In this document: positions 1-10,422 of the stretch, in pieces
How the letters are laid out: each line of letters starts with the position of its first letter
How positions within the stretch are numbered: the stretch's first letter is position 1
From: Apostichopus japonicus
Lineage: Eukaryota > Echinodermata > Holothuroidea > Aspidochirotida > Stichopodidae
Length of the DNA: 64,000 nucleotides
NCBI RefSeq assembly: GCF_037975245.1
Contig: NC_092579.1
Location: 19,492,678-19,556,677, forward strand
Reading direction: 5' to 3'
Program-made: the position numbers and the translations under genes
The notes under the pieces: model-generated
What the model saw: only the letters and a program-made list of their open reading frames with translations
Told to the model about the DNA's origin: nothing
Databases searched by the model: none

Positions 1-89
1 AACTAAACTATTTTACAATAATCATGTTAAAAATTAAAGAACAATTGAATGAATGGAAGCACTCTGATGAGTAATTGGCCTCAACATTC

Positions 90-95
90 TTTATT
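90..95 (-). other. Candidate polyadenylation signal (minus strand)
   Basis: The minus strand reads AATAAA here, about 170 nt beyond the stop codon of the putative minus-strand terminal exon at 263-423. The spacing suits a short 3' UTR, but this hexamer is frequent by chance in AT-rich DNA. It only matters if that exon is real. Confidence 0.25.
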
Positions 96-262
96 AGCAA
101 ATATATCACTTTAAGGCACTGTACCACAGCATTATCCTACACAATACACAGTACAATGAAGTATAGCAAATGCCAACCCTCATTTTGCAGTAGGGGTAAA
201 TAAGACTATAAAATAAATAATGCCAATTTAATTAATTGACCAAATTTAAATAATACTTTACA

Positions 263-423
263 CTAAACTTCTTGAACTCTTCTCATGAGATTGATGACTT
301 CTCCAAAGTAGCACAAATGATGAAGTGATGGAACAAAGGGAAATTGGAGCAGATGTTCCCCAACCAACTCACTAATACTGATCTTCATAGAAACATTGAG
401 AAAAGGACAGATGTATGCAGTGT
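263..423 (-). CDS. Putative 3'-terminal exon of an unidentified minus-strand gene
   Basis: Read on the minus strand, a pyrimidine-rich stretch ending in TTCTCAG at 424-430 is followed by an open frame that ends at a TAG (263-265). It encodes about 53 residues with protein-like composition: aromatic and leucine-rich, containing LLQFPFVPSLHHLCYF followed by GEVINLMRRVQ. Unlike most small open frames nearby it is not low-complexity. An AATAAA lies about 170 nt downstream on the same strand. The frame joins in phase to a possible upstream exon at 472-523. I do not recognise the family. It could equally be a remnant of a repeat or a pseudogene. If real, the rest of the gene lies to the right on the minus strand, in or beyond the PKC promoter region. 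Confidence 0.35.
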
Positions 424-471
424 CTGAGAAGTAGCCAATCAAAGACAAACATTAACTCTGGATTACTTTAC

Positions 472-523
472 CTGGCTCAAAGACACCATACTCTAAGGGG
501 TACAGCTTTGTAGCAGGAGGAAC
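472..523 (-). CDS. Putative penultimate exon of the same minus-strand gene
   Basis: This 52-nt minus-strand segment is bounded by an AG (524-525) and by CAG|GTAAAG at its 3' end (donor GT at 470-471). It reads VPPATKLYPLEYGVFEP plus one base. It joins in phase to the exon at 263-423 after removal of only 48 nt, giving ...GVFEPDTAYICPF.... The 48-nt intron is unusually short for a genome with such long introns. The acceptor side lacks a pyrimidine tract, so this exon is weaker than its partner. Confidence 0.22.
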
Positions 524-1559
524 CTGTCATGATGACTCACATCCTGTTTATTCCCTACTCTCCATTTTATTCCCTACCCTCTTCCCTTAATCCTCTCTTT
601 GTCCCTCTACTGTTTATCTTTCACCTCTCCTTTTCCTGGGTTGGTTTCGTTCATTCTTCTCTCCATCCCTTGTGTAGTAATCCTCTTACATATCTATTTG
701 TGGTCACCATGCTCATTAACCTGTCTGTATTTCTGTGTGTGTATTTGTCCCTGCTGTTAAAGTACTTGTCATATAGCCTCTGAAGAAGATCTTGCTAGGC
801 AAACTTACTTACCACATCCTGTTTATAAGAATTCTTTAAGAGGAGCTCTGTCTCTATGCGCAGAGCTTTATTATAGACCAATAGGGAACTTAGTAAGGCA
901 GGCCAATTGGGAAATATGCAAAACTACACTTACCACAGTAGATTTATGGTACACTTTGGTAAAGGTGGGTGAAAATGCAGTTGTGCATATTTCATAGAGG
1001 GTCTTTTTATTTCATCACTGTTACATTGGTTGTCCAAATATTGACCAGTATCACAACTGCATCAAATTAATTCTGTGTAGTTTTGGGTATATACTGTAAT
1101 TCACTAATTTCTGTAAAATCTTGACCAATTATTCCAAAAGCATGTTCAATTACCAAAATGCTACATGTTACACAAGAAAGGTCATTCATCTGGGGACTTT
1201 GGTGGGATTTGAACCCACACTCCAAAATCAAGCTTTGGATTCAACCTCATGACAAAGTCTTGACCAAAAGAATGTCCAACCTGGACCACATGACATGCTT
1301 TATGTGTAATGAACAGAACAGAATTTGCTTAGACTGTATTATATGACATAAATTAAGGTCAAAGGAATGATGCTAAAGTCTTGATTAAGCTTCAGTTCTA
1401 TTTTTTGTAAATGAATGAATGAAACTGTAATGATTAGCAATGTCGTCAGAGCAGCCTGCTTAACCTATACACCCTTGACCTACATGATAAGGCCCTGTCA
1501 TGTTTCCCCAGATCAAATTTTGGGTACATTCTCACTGGTATTTTCCACAAATGTCTTCA
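524..1559. other. Stretch upstream of the PKC promoter, no supported gene
   Basis: Positions 540-780 are strongly pyrimidine-rich on the + strand, so the 84-codon open frame there is compositional. A CTGAAGA-plus-hairpin motif shared with two other sites lies at 780-800. At 1205-1215 the minus strand carries GGTTCAAATCC, a match to the pol III B box, but no convincing A box accompanies it, so it is at most the remains of a tRNA-derived SINE. Nothing else is recognisable. Confidence 0.4.
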
Positions 1560-1616
1560 GACAGTCAGACACTTATGCCCAACAAATATGCGCCGGCAAT
1601 GTACAGGCACCGTCAT

Positions 1617-1665
1617 GTTAGGCCTATGGCCAATGCAGTTAGGCCTAGGCCTATGCTAGCCTATG
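1617..1665. repeat. Cluster of AGGCCT palindromes
   Basis: TTAGGCCTA and overlapping AGGCCTAGGCCTA, with a TAGCCTA variant, are repeated within about 50 bp. Further TAGGCCT copies occur at about 1875-1900 and 2017-2025. The self-complementary 6-mer AGGCCT is clearly over-represented in the upstream region relative to the introns. Whether this is regulatory or a local sequence habit of this genome cannot be told here. Confidence 0.5.
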
Positions 1666-2215
1666 TCCAAACACAGCACCTACAAAGGCACCTAACCATT
1701 TTTATTTTTTTTGCAGTATGGCCTGTGAAAATAACCCTACTATAAAAAGGCATATAGCCTAACAAGTAACACTAACTTACTGAACAATAACCATAGTAAT
1801 ACTTCGACAACTGTCCTAATCTCCGTTAGGTCTTTCGTGCGAGAAAGACTAAGAGTAGTTAGTCTACGAGTAGTTAGGCCTCTATAAGGCCTTACGTTAG
1901 GCTAGTACTAGCAGTAGTAGTATCAGTTATCTCTAACAAGTAACATACGCCTATCAATTTCACGACACGATTGCACTTACTATAGAAAAATGACGCAGAT
2001 CGAAAGCGTTGATGGAGTAGGCCTACTGGTTGGACTGAATATCTAATTCATGTAACTTGTTTGATGTTGGTTGTTAACTTTATGCCTAAGCATCAATGTA
2101 CAGCGAATAGCTTTGTGTTGCGATGGAAATACTTCAGGTCGTTATTAGAGTTAGCATCCCAGTCGCTTTCTGTAATATCCGACTATCAAAAGTCTCCTTG
2201 AATGGCTTGTAAGGG

Positions 2216-2286
2216 TCCACGATAGTTATCGTAAAGTTCATAACATGTGTGATGAAGTTATAACACAGCACGATAACTATCGTGGA
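2216..2286. repeat. Perfect 17-bp inverted repeat upstream of PKC
   Basis: TCCACGATAGTTATCGT (2216-2232) is matched by its exact reverse complement at 2270-2286, with a 37-nt spacer. A third copy of the core, in direct orientation with one mismatch, lies at 2303-2318. Each arm contains a near-palindromic core CGATAACTATCG. If transcribed it would form a 17-bp hairpin in the 5' UTR; if not, it is a candidate multi-site binding element. No target-site duplication is visible around it, so a MITE origin is not supported. Confidence 0.7.
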
Positions 2287-2302
2287 TCACCATTAGCAAG
2301 AA

Positions 2303-2318
2303 CCACGTTAGTTATCGT
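2303..2318 (+). promoter_or_regulatory. Third copy of the upstream 16-bp motif
   Basis: CCACGTTAGTTATCGT matches the left arm of the 2216-2286 inverted repeat with a single mismatch. It lies 16 bp beyond the right arm and 285 bp before the PKC start codon. Three copies in about 100 bp are unlikely to be chance. No known factor is assigned with confidence. Confidence 0.55.
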
Positions 2319-2602
2319 GACGACAAGTAGAATCGGGTGCTGTAGTAGTAATAGTCTTACAACAGTCTGACTAGTCCAGTTTATATCGCACTGGGCAGTG
2401 TACGTTACGGCTTTACGCTCTGTTGATGACAAGCCTGTTGTAATTTGTAAATAGATCACTGCTTCACAACGTCTGTGTACACTTCGTAGATGTAATCAGC
2501 TTCGTGGATTATCCCCCGTATTACCATTTTTCGGCCTAAGCTAGCAGTTTTTTCCACTTTAGGAAGGCGGATTGTCGTAGTGTTTCTGTTTGCCGCTGTA
2601 CC

Positions 2603-2778
2603 ATGTCGGACCAAGAAGGAAACAACAACGACGATGGGGCCGAAGAGAAGCAACCCAAGGGTTTCGCTCGTCAAGGGGCGCTTCGCCAGAAAAATGTGTT
2701 TGAAGTAAAGGACCACCAATTTATTCCAAGATTCTTCAAGCAGTTCACGTTTTGTGCTCACTGCAAGGATTTTATATG
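2603..2778 (+). CDS. PRKC: Conventional protein kinase C, exon 1 (N-terminus, pseudosubstrate, start of C1A)
   Basis: This exon encodes residues 1-58 and the first two bases of codon 59 of a conventional PKC, a diacylglycerol- and calcium-activated Ser/Thr kinase recruited from cytosol to membrane. Residues 1-19 are hydrophilic and acidic. Residues 20-32, [13 protein letters not shown], are the pseudosubstrate, with Ala26 in the phospho-acceptor position. The C1A domain begins at His38 and includes Cys51 and Cys54. The start is the first in-frame ATG after an in-frame TAA at 2537-2539. The donor at 2779 is G|GTATGT, leaving phase 2; Trp59 is completed by exon 2. Compared with vertebrate cPKC, two basic pseudosubstrate residues are lost (Gly20, Gln24), and the conserved Pro of the C1 PTFC motif is Phe48. 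Family assignment is certain; alpha versus beta type cannot be decided. Confidence 0.96.
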
Positions 2779-2819
2779 GTATGTACATTTAAGTCCTATT
2801 TAAACTGTACCAGTGTTGT

Positions 2820-5800
2820 GATGGTTGGGAGGACTATATAACCAGAATTTTATGCTAGGCTAGGAATGTTTATGTGCTGGTTATTCCAGCTCCCGATTTC
2901 AAGTCAGGCCCAGGCCTGACCTAGTCCTAGCCCTACTGTTAATTCGTCATTGTAAATCTTAAAGACCTAGGCCCAAACAGTTAGGACAAGATTAAGGAGA
3001 GTTTTGTGGTGGTGCTATTCAAGCATATTTAAAATTGAAAAGTCTTATTTACCATAGAATATAAAATGCCTAAGCTAGCTTACAATTAGTTGTTGATACT
3101 TTTATCTAGGTAAACATCTCCTGAATTTATGATGTACATGCTATTTTCTTACTTAGTTAGACCTAGTTGTAAGGAACCATGTCCCAGCCATCAGGCCTAT
3201 AGCCAGGAATTCTGACATGGAGGGGCACCAGACATTTAAGAAGGGGCATCAACATTGAAAGTGGGACACCAAAAACTTGCTAGGACTGGTAGGAGGGGCA
3301 CAACACTCACCTCCACATGTTCCTGTAAGACCTAAAGTTAGACTACTATACTGCCACTGGTAAATCATTAAGTGATTTGGTACTAAACTACTTTAGCCCC
3401 CATTATGGGATGTAACTTAATTGTTAATATCTAATGCTACATACTTACTATGTACTTCATCCAGACAGTACAGAGCTATCTTAAGAACTGTAAATAGTTT
3501 TGGGCCTTACAGTTACAGCATCCCTCAAGTGGCACACAATTCCAGTGGAGTTTCCAGTTCTTGTATACTAACCTACGTGTGGTAGGCCTATCTCAGTTCA
3601 ACTACACTTCAACGGCTTAACTATTCTGCATACTCAATGTATGCTCTAAGTTACATGTTGTGTTTTGGTACTAATTGAAGTAATATATTTGCACTACAGT
3701 TATGAGATTGCCAAATAATTGACGGCTGGTTGGGAACTTTGCGACTTTGAGAGAAGAAAGTGGTACCAATTATGCTTTTATACTGCATATGAACAGTGTT
3801 ATTATGGGACATACTGGGTATGGGTACAGTATAACCTAACACAATACTGTACGATAATTTTTAATCCAATATGTGAAATAAAGTTCTGGCTACATTTGCT
3901 GAAAGTTTGTTAAATTAGTACGTATGTATTGTTCAGCTACTGTACGTTTTTTTCTGTCATTTTTAACAAACCATTTTATAACTTATTTTAAGTGATAACA
4001 AATATTGTAGTTGGTTTGTAACAACGACTGGATAAACATGAGAAACAGAACAGTGCTGTAGTTTGCAAAATATGTAAGGTTGACCAAAATTATTCGTGCA
4101 AAGTCTTTTTTTTCCAAGATGGTTTTAGCCTTCTGGTGAGGTACAGTATTGTACCCTCTAGGTGATTACTTCTGTGAATATATATGTACTGTTAACTTGA
4201 TTCGGTATGATAAAAGCCAAAGCCTACAGTACAGTATACATGTGTGACCTTCTGAAACTTTTGGTTGTCGAAGTGAAAAGTCCTGTTTCTTTGTAGAATT
4301 CTGAACAGTGTACAAATGAAATGACATGTAAGTCTTCCAAAATAATGTCAAATTATATTAGATTCAAATTTTCTGGAAAATTTGTGTTTTGACAGTTTGC
4401 TAATATTAATAGCCCGCAGTTAAGAAAAAATTGAAATAATTAGGGCATGCTACCATTTACAGCATACTGTACTTAGCTCTTTATGTGTGTTTAATGTATC
4501 AGTGGCAAATTATGCTATTTAATGACAATGTATGGTATGCACGTGTACCATGTGTGTGGGTTGTAGGCATTATTGTCACAATTTCTGTTTAATAGAGCCT
4601 TGCACATGACAGATCACCAATTCAGAGAGCATGCAACTGTCAACATTCCCACTGTGACTTCCACCTTTGGTTTCATAACAGTTTACATAGTTTCGGCCTA
4701 TATCCTGATTTACATACATACCATGTCTGACTATAGAAGTTGTTTGAAATGAAGCTTGATTAATTTTACAACTAATTGCACATGTATACTTTACTTTTCA
4801 GTGCTAAAAAGTCAAGTGAATTGCCATATATAGTATATAAATGCAAAACTAAGTCTCTTGTTTCACTTTGAGTGAAAATAAGAGTGTAGTGTGAGCTTTA
4901 TGTTTCTAAATGCACCCGTGCCATGGTCTGGTAAATGTTGGGACGTGGCAACACAGATCTACAGACCTCTGTCTTTAAACATAACCTTTGAATCAGTTCC
5001 TTTGAAGCGCTCTATGTACCAGAGCAAATTCAGACAGAAAAGTGTACAGAACGTGAGAAAAATCAATCGTGGCATAAAAAAAGAGGACCCCAGCTTCAAA
5101 ATTTCTGCCTGCTCGCAATCCCTAAAGTTTGTATAGAAATTATGTGTTAAACAAAAGAAAGGCAGAATTTGCCTAGTTAGCAGATTTCACACCAATTGTT
5201 TACATGCAGACATGTACGCAAATTTTCTCTTTTCACAGAGCAGTACAATGCAGCAGTGCGGCACATACCACAATACAGTAACAAACAAAATATATATGTA
5301 CGGTACTTGAACAAACGTTTTACTGTATATGTAATTTCCAGTTTCTTTTGTACAAAGTACTATCTATACATTGATATACTCTTTTGAGCATTATGACAGT
5401 GTTATGTACAGGATATGTACTTTAAAAGTTGACAAACCAAAATTTTAATTATCATTTTCACCAGTATAGTAATGTACTTCATGAAAGGATAAGGATGGAT
5501 GATCCTACAGTACTTAGGGGAACATGTATGCATGTTTATATTGGAGTGAATTCGAAAGGTACAGTGTTTCACATCGGTGGTTGTAAATGATCACTGGTGC
5601 AACTTTGAATTGATAGGTTTACATGCATTGGGTGTCAGCTCATGTTTCACTAATTCATTCATGAGTCTCTGCTCATGCATAGAATGATATAATTTTACTA
5701 TAAAGCCTGTAGACACTAGGATGTAGCCAGTTACCCCCCCCCCCCCTCCCCTCCTTCCCCAATTATGTTAACCATTTGGAAGCATTCACCTAGAAATAAC
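2820..5800. other. Intron 1, first 3 kb: little recognisable
   Basis: Ordinary AT-rich intron. Around 3190-3310 a segment with several short GGGGCA runs resembles the interior of a degraded DNA-transposon MITE, without detectable ends. A 12-nt C run occurs near 5733. The small open frames on both strands have no recognisable similarity. Confidence 0.4.
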
Positions 5801-6092
5801 CACTTCTTGCATTTTCTTGTAGTATGTGCATGCATACAAAGTCTATGTCATACATAATTACATATGAATAATTCATCAGTTATATCCCATCGCAAAATGC
5901 ATGGCAAGTTGCTCATGAATGTACACAATACTAAGACTGTAGAAAAAAACACTTCTTGTAATTCCTGATGCAAGTTTGTGCATGCAACAAAGTCTATGTC
6001 ATACATATGAATAATTCATCAGTCAATTCATCAGTTATACCATTGCAAAATGCATGGCAAGTTGCTCATGAATATACACAAGTACTAAGACC
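5801..6092 (+). repeat. Two-copy tandem repeat, period about 149 bp
   Basis: The second copy starts at 5950. Shared blocks include CACTTCTTG, GTGCATGCA, CAAAGTCTATGTCATACAT, ATGAATAATTCATCAGT, AAAATGCATGGCAAGTTGCT and TACTAAGAC. The copies differ by small indels, including an extra TCAATTCATCAG in the second. There is no coding content; it looks like a local duplication. Confidence 0.85.
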
Positions 6093-6657
6093 TACAGTAG
6101 TGCAGTACTGGTACACAGACACCATGCAGTGCATATAATACTAGAGACAGAATCCATAGCCTTCACAACTGCTACACAAAATTTGAACACGGAAATATTA
6201 TTGACTAGATACATTTTTGCTTAGTTTGTGCTTGTAAAGTTTGTCAGTTTTGCATTTGCCATGTGAAAACATGTAACAGCTCCTTGGCGCTATCAGATAT
6301 TTACTTTGTCTGGTCATGTAGAAAAACAAAATGTTATGTACAGGTTTCACTCTTAAATATAATGGGAATTTAATGAAAATGTAGTCAACAAGTAGGAATG
6401 TCTAGGGGAACCCCCTTAATACTATTTTGTTTCAGTGACTAAGCAAATTAGTTGAAACAGCCCTTTTGCGTTTCTTCCGGAATTATTCAATACCTAGACC
6501 TGTAGAGTGCAAGTAATTAAGCTACTTTGCTTTGCATATGGATTGCAATTGTCCACACCAGACTAAGATTCTCTACTAAACGGTAGAAATTTGGATCAAT
6601 ATTGAGGACTATAATTATGAGTAAAGTAATTAAAACACTTGTTTCAAACCTCAAAAA

Positions 6658-6826
6658 TTTTCTTCGCTCCTCTCTTACCTGTCTCCAAACTACATCTGCA
6701 CTTTCCTATCTACCTAAGCTACAGTACATGACTGGAAACTTTTTAGCACTGCGCCCTCTATAACCCACCTCCGGGACTCCCGCCCCCTTTCGAGCCCCTC
6801 CTTATGAATCTACCATTCAGGAGTGA
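6658..6826 (+). repeat. TACCTGTCTCC repeat, subfamily B
   Basis: The family has this order: CTCCTC(G/T)CTTACCTGTCTCC near the start, then GCAC and TCTACC(T), then TTTTA(G/A)CACTG(C/T)GC(G/A)CCCTC, and a conserved end CATTCTACCAT(T/C)C. This copy has the B-type text (ACTACATCTGCAC, TATCTACCTAAGCT). There is no tRNA-like promoter and no coding frame. It is probably a non-autonomous transposable element, about 150-170 bp; the class is unknown. Confidence 0.7.
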
Positions 6827-7550
6827 AGCTACATGATGTCACGGCTGGATTTTCATCCGACCATTTCTATCACATTCTTACACTTTTTGATGATCGCATT
6901 TTCGTTTTTTTTTTCTCATCTGAAATTGATTCTCTGTCACCACAATAGACTTGATTCAAACCTTCTTTTCCAATAGATGTCTTTGAATATTAATTTTATA
7001 GCTTTTTGTTACTTTCATTTCATACCAAGAATAAAACTTAAAAAAAAGAAAGAAAGCAAAATATATACATCCACCTACTACACTGTATAGGTTTAAATAG
7101 TCATTAGTGAGAGTACTAGATTTCCCTACATCAACTGTACAACTATGATACATACATGTGTACAGTGTATCACAGGATATAGGTACAGTACATTGTGTGC
7201 ATGTACATGCAAAACGAAATAAAATAAAATAAATGTACGTAATACTATTATATTAATACTGTAACCACAGGCCCAGCAGATCTCAATATTTGCTAGTAGT
7301 CTCCTTATTATTTGTACTACAATTGGGTCACTTCTTATTGTGACAAAGTTCAATTCCAGTTGGTTTAAACTATTTCCTATTCATTGACTTTGCAATTATA
7401 CAGTAAAAAGTATACAACCGACTCTATTAATGCAAACAGGGAGAGCTGTGGTGCTTTGGCCAAGTAGCACAGCTTTCTTATTAAAAGGTACTTGAAGAAA
7501 GCAGAGAATTCCATTACATGACATGACATAACAAAACATCAGATCGCTTT

Positions 7551-7600
7551 GAATCGGAGTGAATCGAATCGAAATCAATCGAATCGAATCGAATCGAATC
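7551..7600 (+). repeat. GAATC pentanucleotide microsatellite
   Basis: About nine units of GAATC/GAATCG with two small interruptions. Simple-sequence repeat inside intron 1. Confidence 0.9.
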
Positions 7601-10061
7601 CCATCAATCCATTGCTGGAAATGAAACTCGTAATGACATTACAGAATTTGCAGTGCCTGTTTGTATTGACATAGTGGAGGACGTTCTATCACTTCATGCA
7701 CAAGTTGTTGATTGTTGAACCACGTCGATTGAAAAAAGAAGCTGACTACTGTACGATCATCAAAACTGAAAATGAAACGTAATCAAATATTGCTGTTTTG
7801 ATTATCTTAAATTGCTTTCCAATGTCAGGATAACGATACTGAGCTGTTGTACTTTGGTTTTGACAAACTGACAGATTATATATATAGATATCTCTTTGGT
7901 AGTAATTGTGTTTATATAGGTAATAAACTGTTTAACTGCCGCCAATGCTTGGACGTTTGACCCACTCAGTTTTGGTAAACCCATTCGGAGGTGAGAATTT
8001 GGAATGCTACGTCCAGTAGTACTGCTGTAAATTTGTAACAGTCAGTCCAATCACTTGCACTATCGCAATTGCAGTGCAGGCAAGTGTTTGAAATAATGCC
8101 CAATGCACTAATTAAACAAACAATTATCAAACTCAATAAAAGGAGAGTTATGAGTGCTACTGTATATTAGAAGGAATCAGGAATTACCAACTTATTTTGT
8201 GCAGCTTCCCCTATAATTGAGGTTTTGATATTATTCAGAATAGATTACAGACTTTTGGTAGTATCAAAATTTGTGTCATTTGAAGCTGTATTTTGAGCTA
8301 AATTTTTCATTGTGTCACACTCGAGAACAATGGAATTAGCCAACAAACCCAGCAAGGGTTTGGTTTGCCAAATGAAAGAAGAGTAAGGAATTGTGTTGTA
8401 AACGTGTATAGTTGTGGGACACAAAATTCTCGGTATTTTGATGAGACATTTAATAACTTGCTTGTTGGGAGTAGTCAGATGGTTACATATATAGATCTCA
8501 TTGTATGATTCAGCATTATTCAAATTACAAATATGTATTTATACTATTATCTTATTGCTTGGACATACAAAGCAGGATTCTAGTTTGGGTGGAATCTCCC
8601 GAGTATGTTTTCGGATCAGTACCGCGTCCCACGTACAATAGGGGTATGATAACGAGTACAATTTACTCGTGAGTTTGAGTAAGAGTACATGTATGTTTTT
8701 GTTGTTGTTTACGACTGTACCAGTGCAAACACTAGAGTACAAATGTACCTAGAGGGTACAAGTACAAATTCAAAGAGAACCAATGTGGATGCGAGTACTT
8801 TATTAAAATTATACGTCTTTAATACAAAGTATGCCAACAAGAAAATCATTGATGAATATTAGATGTTTTATCTAATATTGTACAACGATATCGACCACCG
8901 ATATGTTTGAACAGCTAGCTAGCGCATTAATCACTCTGATCAAATGCACAGTACTTCAACAAAATTCTTTGGTTTTTTTTATGGATCGTTTTTTCCAAGC
9001 AATATTATATATCTAGTTGTTAGTTTGTTGTCCTTGAACCTAACTTGAACCCATATTGAACATAACTCAAGTGCTCCCCCTCTCTCCCTCTGCCCCCCCC
9101 CAAAAAAAATGCTACCTGTAAAAAGTACATAAATGTACAACAGTGAACAGCATTCCTGCATTTCATGGTATGGATGACTTTTGAACTTACAAACTCCTAA
9201 GAAGTAGAACAGCCACTGTATAAAATAAAGGAAAAGTTACCTGTGGAATCTAGTATGTTTTTTGCCTGGTATATCATATATTTATGGAAGCAATTTTGGA
9301 ATGCTGTCATTCATTGACATGAATTTCCGGAAGCTGAACAATTAATTAATGAATTTGATTAATTTCTGTTTCAATTTGAGGTTAATAACAGGCAAAAATT
9401 GCTTTCTTTATCGCCTTAGGAAGTAGTTGAAGGTGAACGTGACTGTGTGTACAGTACATATATATAGTAGTACATTAGTATAATGCCATATACACATCAA
9501 GGAAACTCATGAATGAGTAATGTAGGTCTTCGGTGAAGAACGTTGCTGAAATTGCACCAATTTACATGATATTTCTATAAGGTTGTTTCACACAACTGTT
9601 ATAATGTGAAGGTCTTATGCCACATGGTAAGAGGCATCGGGCAGTGGCAGTGTGGATAATAATAGATGGGATTGGGGGGGGGGGAAGGGGTGCATTGCTA
9701 CGGACCTGCAAAGTGCCAACTATCCTGCTTTCACGAATAGTCCCCCAATTTTTTAATGCAAATATCACAGTCTTTCTGATCATGTACTAAAATCACTTCA
9801 AATTTTAATTTCCATAATTACAATCAGAAATTGGCAGGTATGTTTTCACTTGCATAGAAACATGGATAATATGCACTGAGTTCTTAGTGAAAGTGAAATG
9901 CTATATGTTTAAGTTGGATTTTTTCCAACTTTCGCTTTTATTTCCTAGAATCTAAACGATTTTGGGAATTTGTAAATCTTGTTAACAGACAGGTTTGCAG
10001 GTCTCTTACTACAATGTCACCAGTTATATTGTACATGTTAAACAGAGATGGGAAAACTGCA
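7601..10061. other. Intron 1, 7.6-10.06 kb: nothing recognisable
   Basis: AT-rich intron without identified genes or family-level repeats. G- and C-homopolymer runs occur near 9095 and 9675. Open frames are short and unrelated to known proteins. Confidence 0.4.
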
Positions 10062-10422
10062 TTAAAGGGTGTGAAGACTCGCGCAAAAAGAAACGTCTAA
10101 TGTCGGTAATCTGACCTAGTTTCGAATGAGGTGTAACAGAAGTGTTAGACACCACCATCGATCCCAGAAAATACACACACAGCTTGCTACCGTCGGTAAT
10201 TATACACTAGTTTACAGTCAGTACATACAGCACGGTCAATACCCACAGCACAGTGTATAAACGATATGTACAGCGATGGACATCTCAGGTCCAGCTAAAG
10301 ATAACAAGGTATCATGTTTCATTACTGTCTGCGACACGAACAAAACGTCACTTGCAAGCAACAGAAAGTTAACTTTTTCAGATGGCCGCACACGGCTTGG
10401 GGCGAGTCTTCAATGCCTTTAA
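10062..10422 (+). mobile_element. TTAA-type MITE, copy 1
   Basis: The element is bounded by TTAA on both sides. Its ends are inverted: TTAAAGGGTGTGAAGACTCGC at the left, and the complement of TTAAAGGCATTGAAGACTCGC at the right. It is 361 bp and has no coding capacity. The other copy (34219-34585) is in opposite orientation and agrees at roughly nine bases in ten by eye. TTAA duplication plus inverted ends is the pattern of piggyBac-like non-autonomous elements; the assignment to that superfamily is inference. Confidence 0.82.

Larger units (their letters stand above)
1560..2602 (+). promoter_or_regulatory. Likely promoter and 5' UTR region of the PKC gene
   Basis: This kilobase precedes the PKC start codon. 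It is richer in CpG and in AGGCCT palindromes (1617-1665) than the introns, and includes a CCAAT (about 1630) and a TATAAAAAGG (about 1740). The three-copy 17-bp motif at 2216-2318 lies here. The transcription start cannot be placed from sequence alone. An in-frame TAA at 2537-2539, 21 codons ahead of the ATG with no other in-frame ATG between, rules out extension of the protein upstream without another splice. Confidence 0.45.

Noticed and set aside
1205-1215. Pol III B box on the minus strand
   Set aside because: No A box at the right distance and no tRNA fold.
2456-2788. 110-codon minus-strand open frame over PKC exon 1
   Set aside because: It is antisense to a proven coding exon and exists because that exon lacks stops on the reverse frame.
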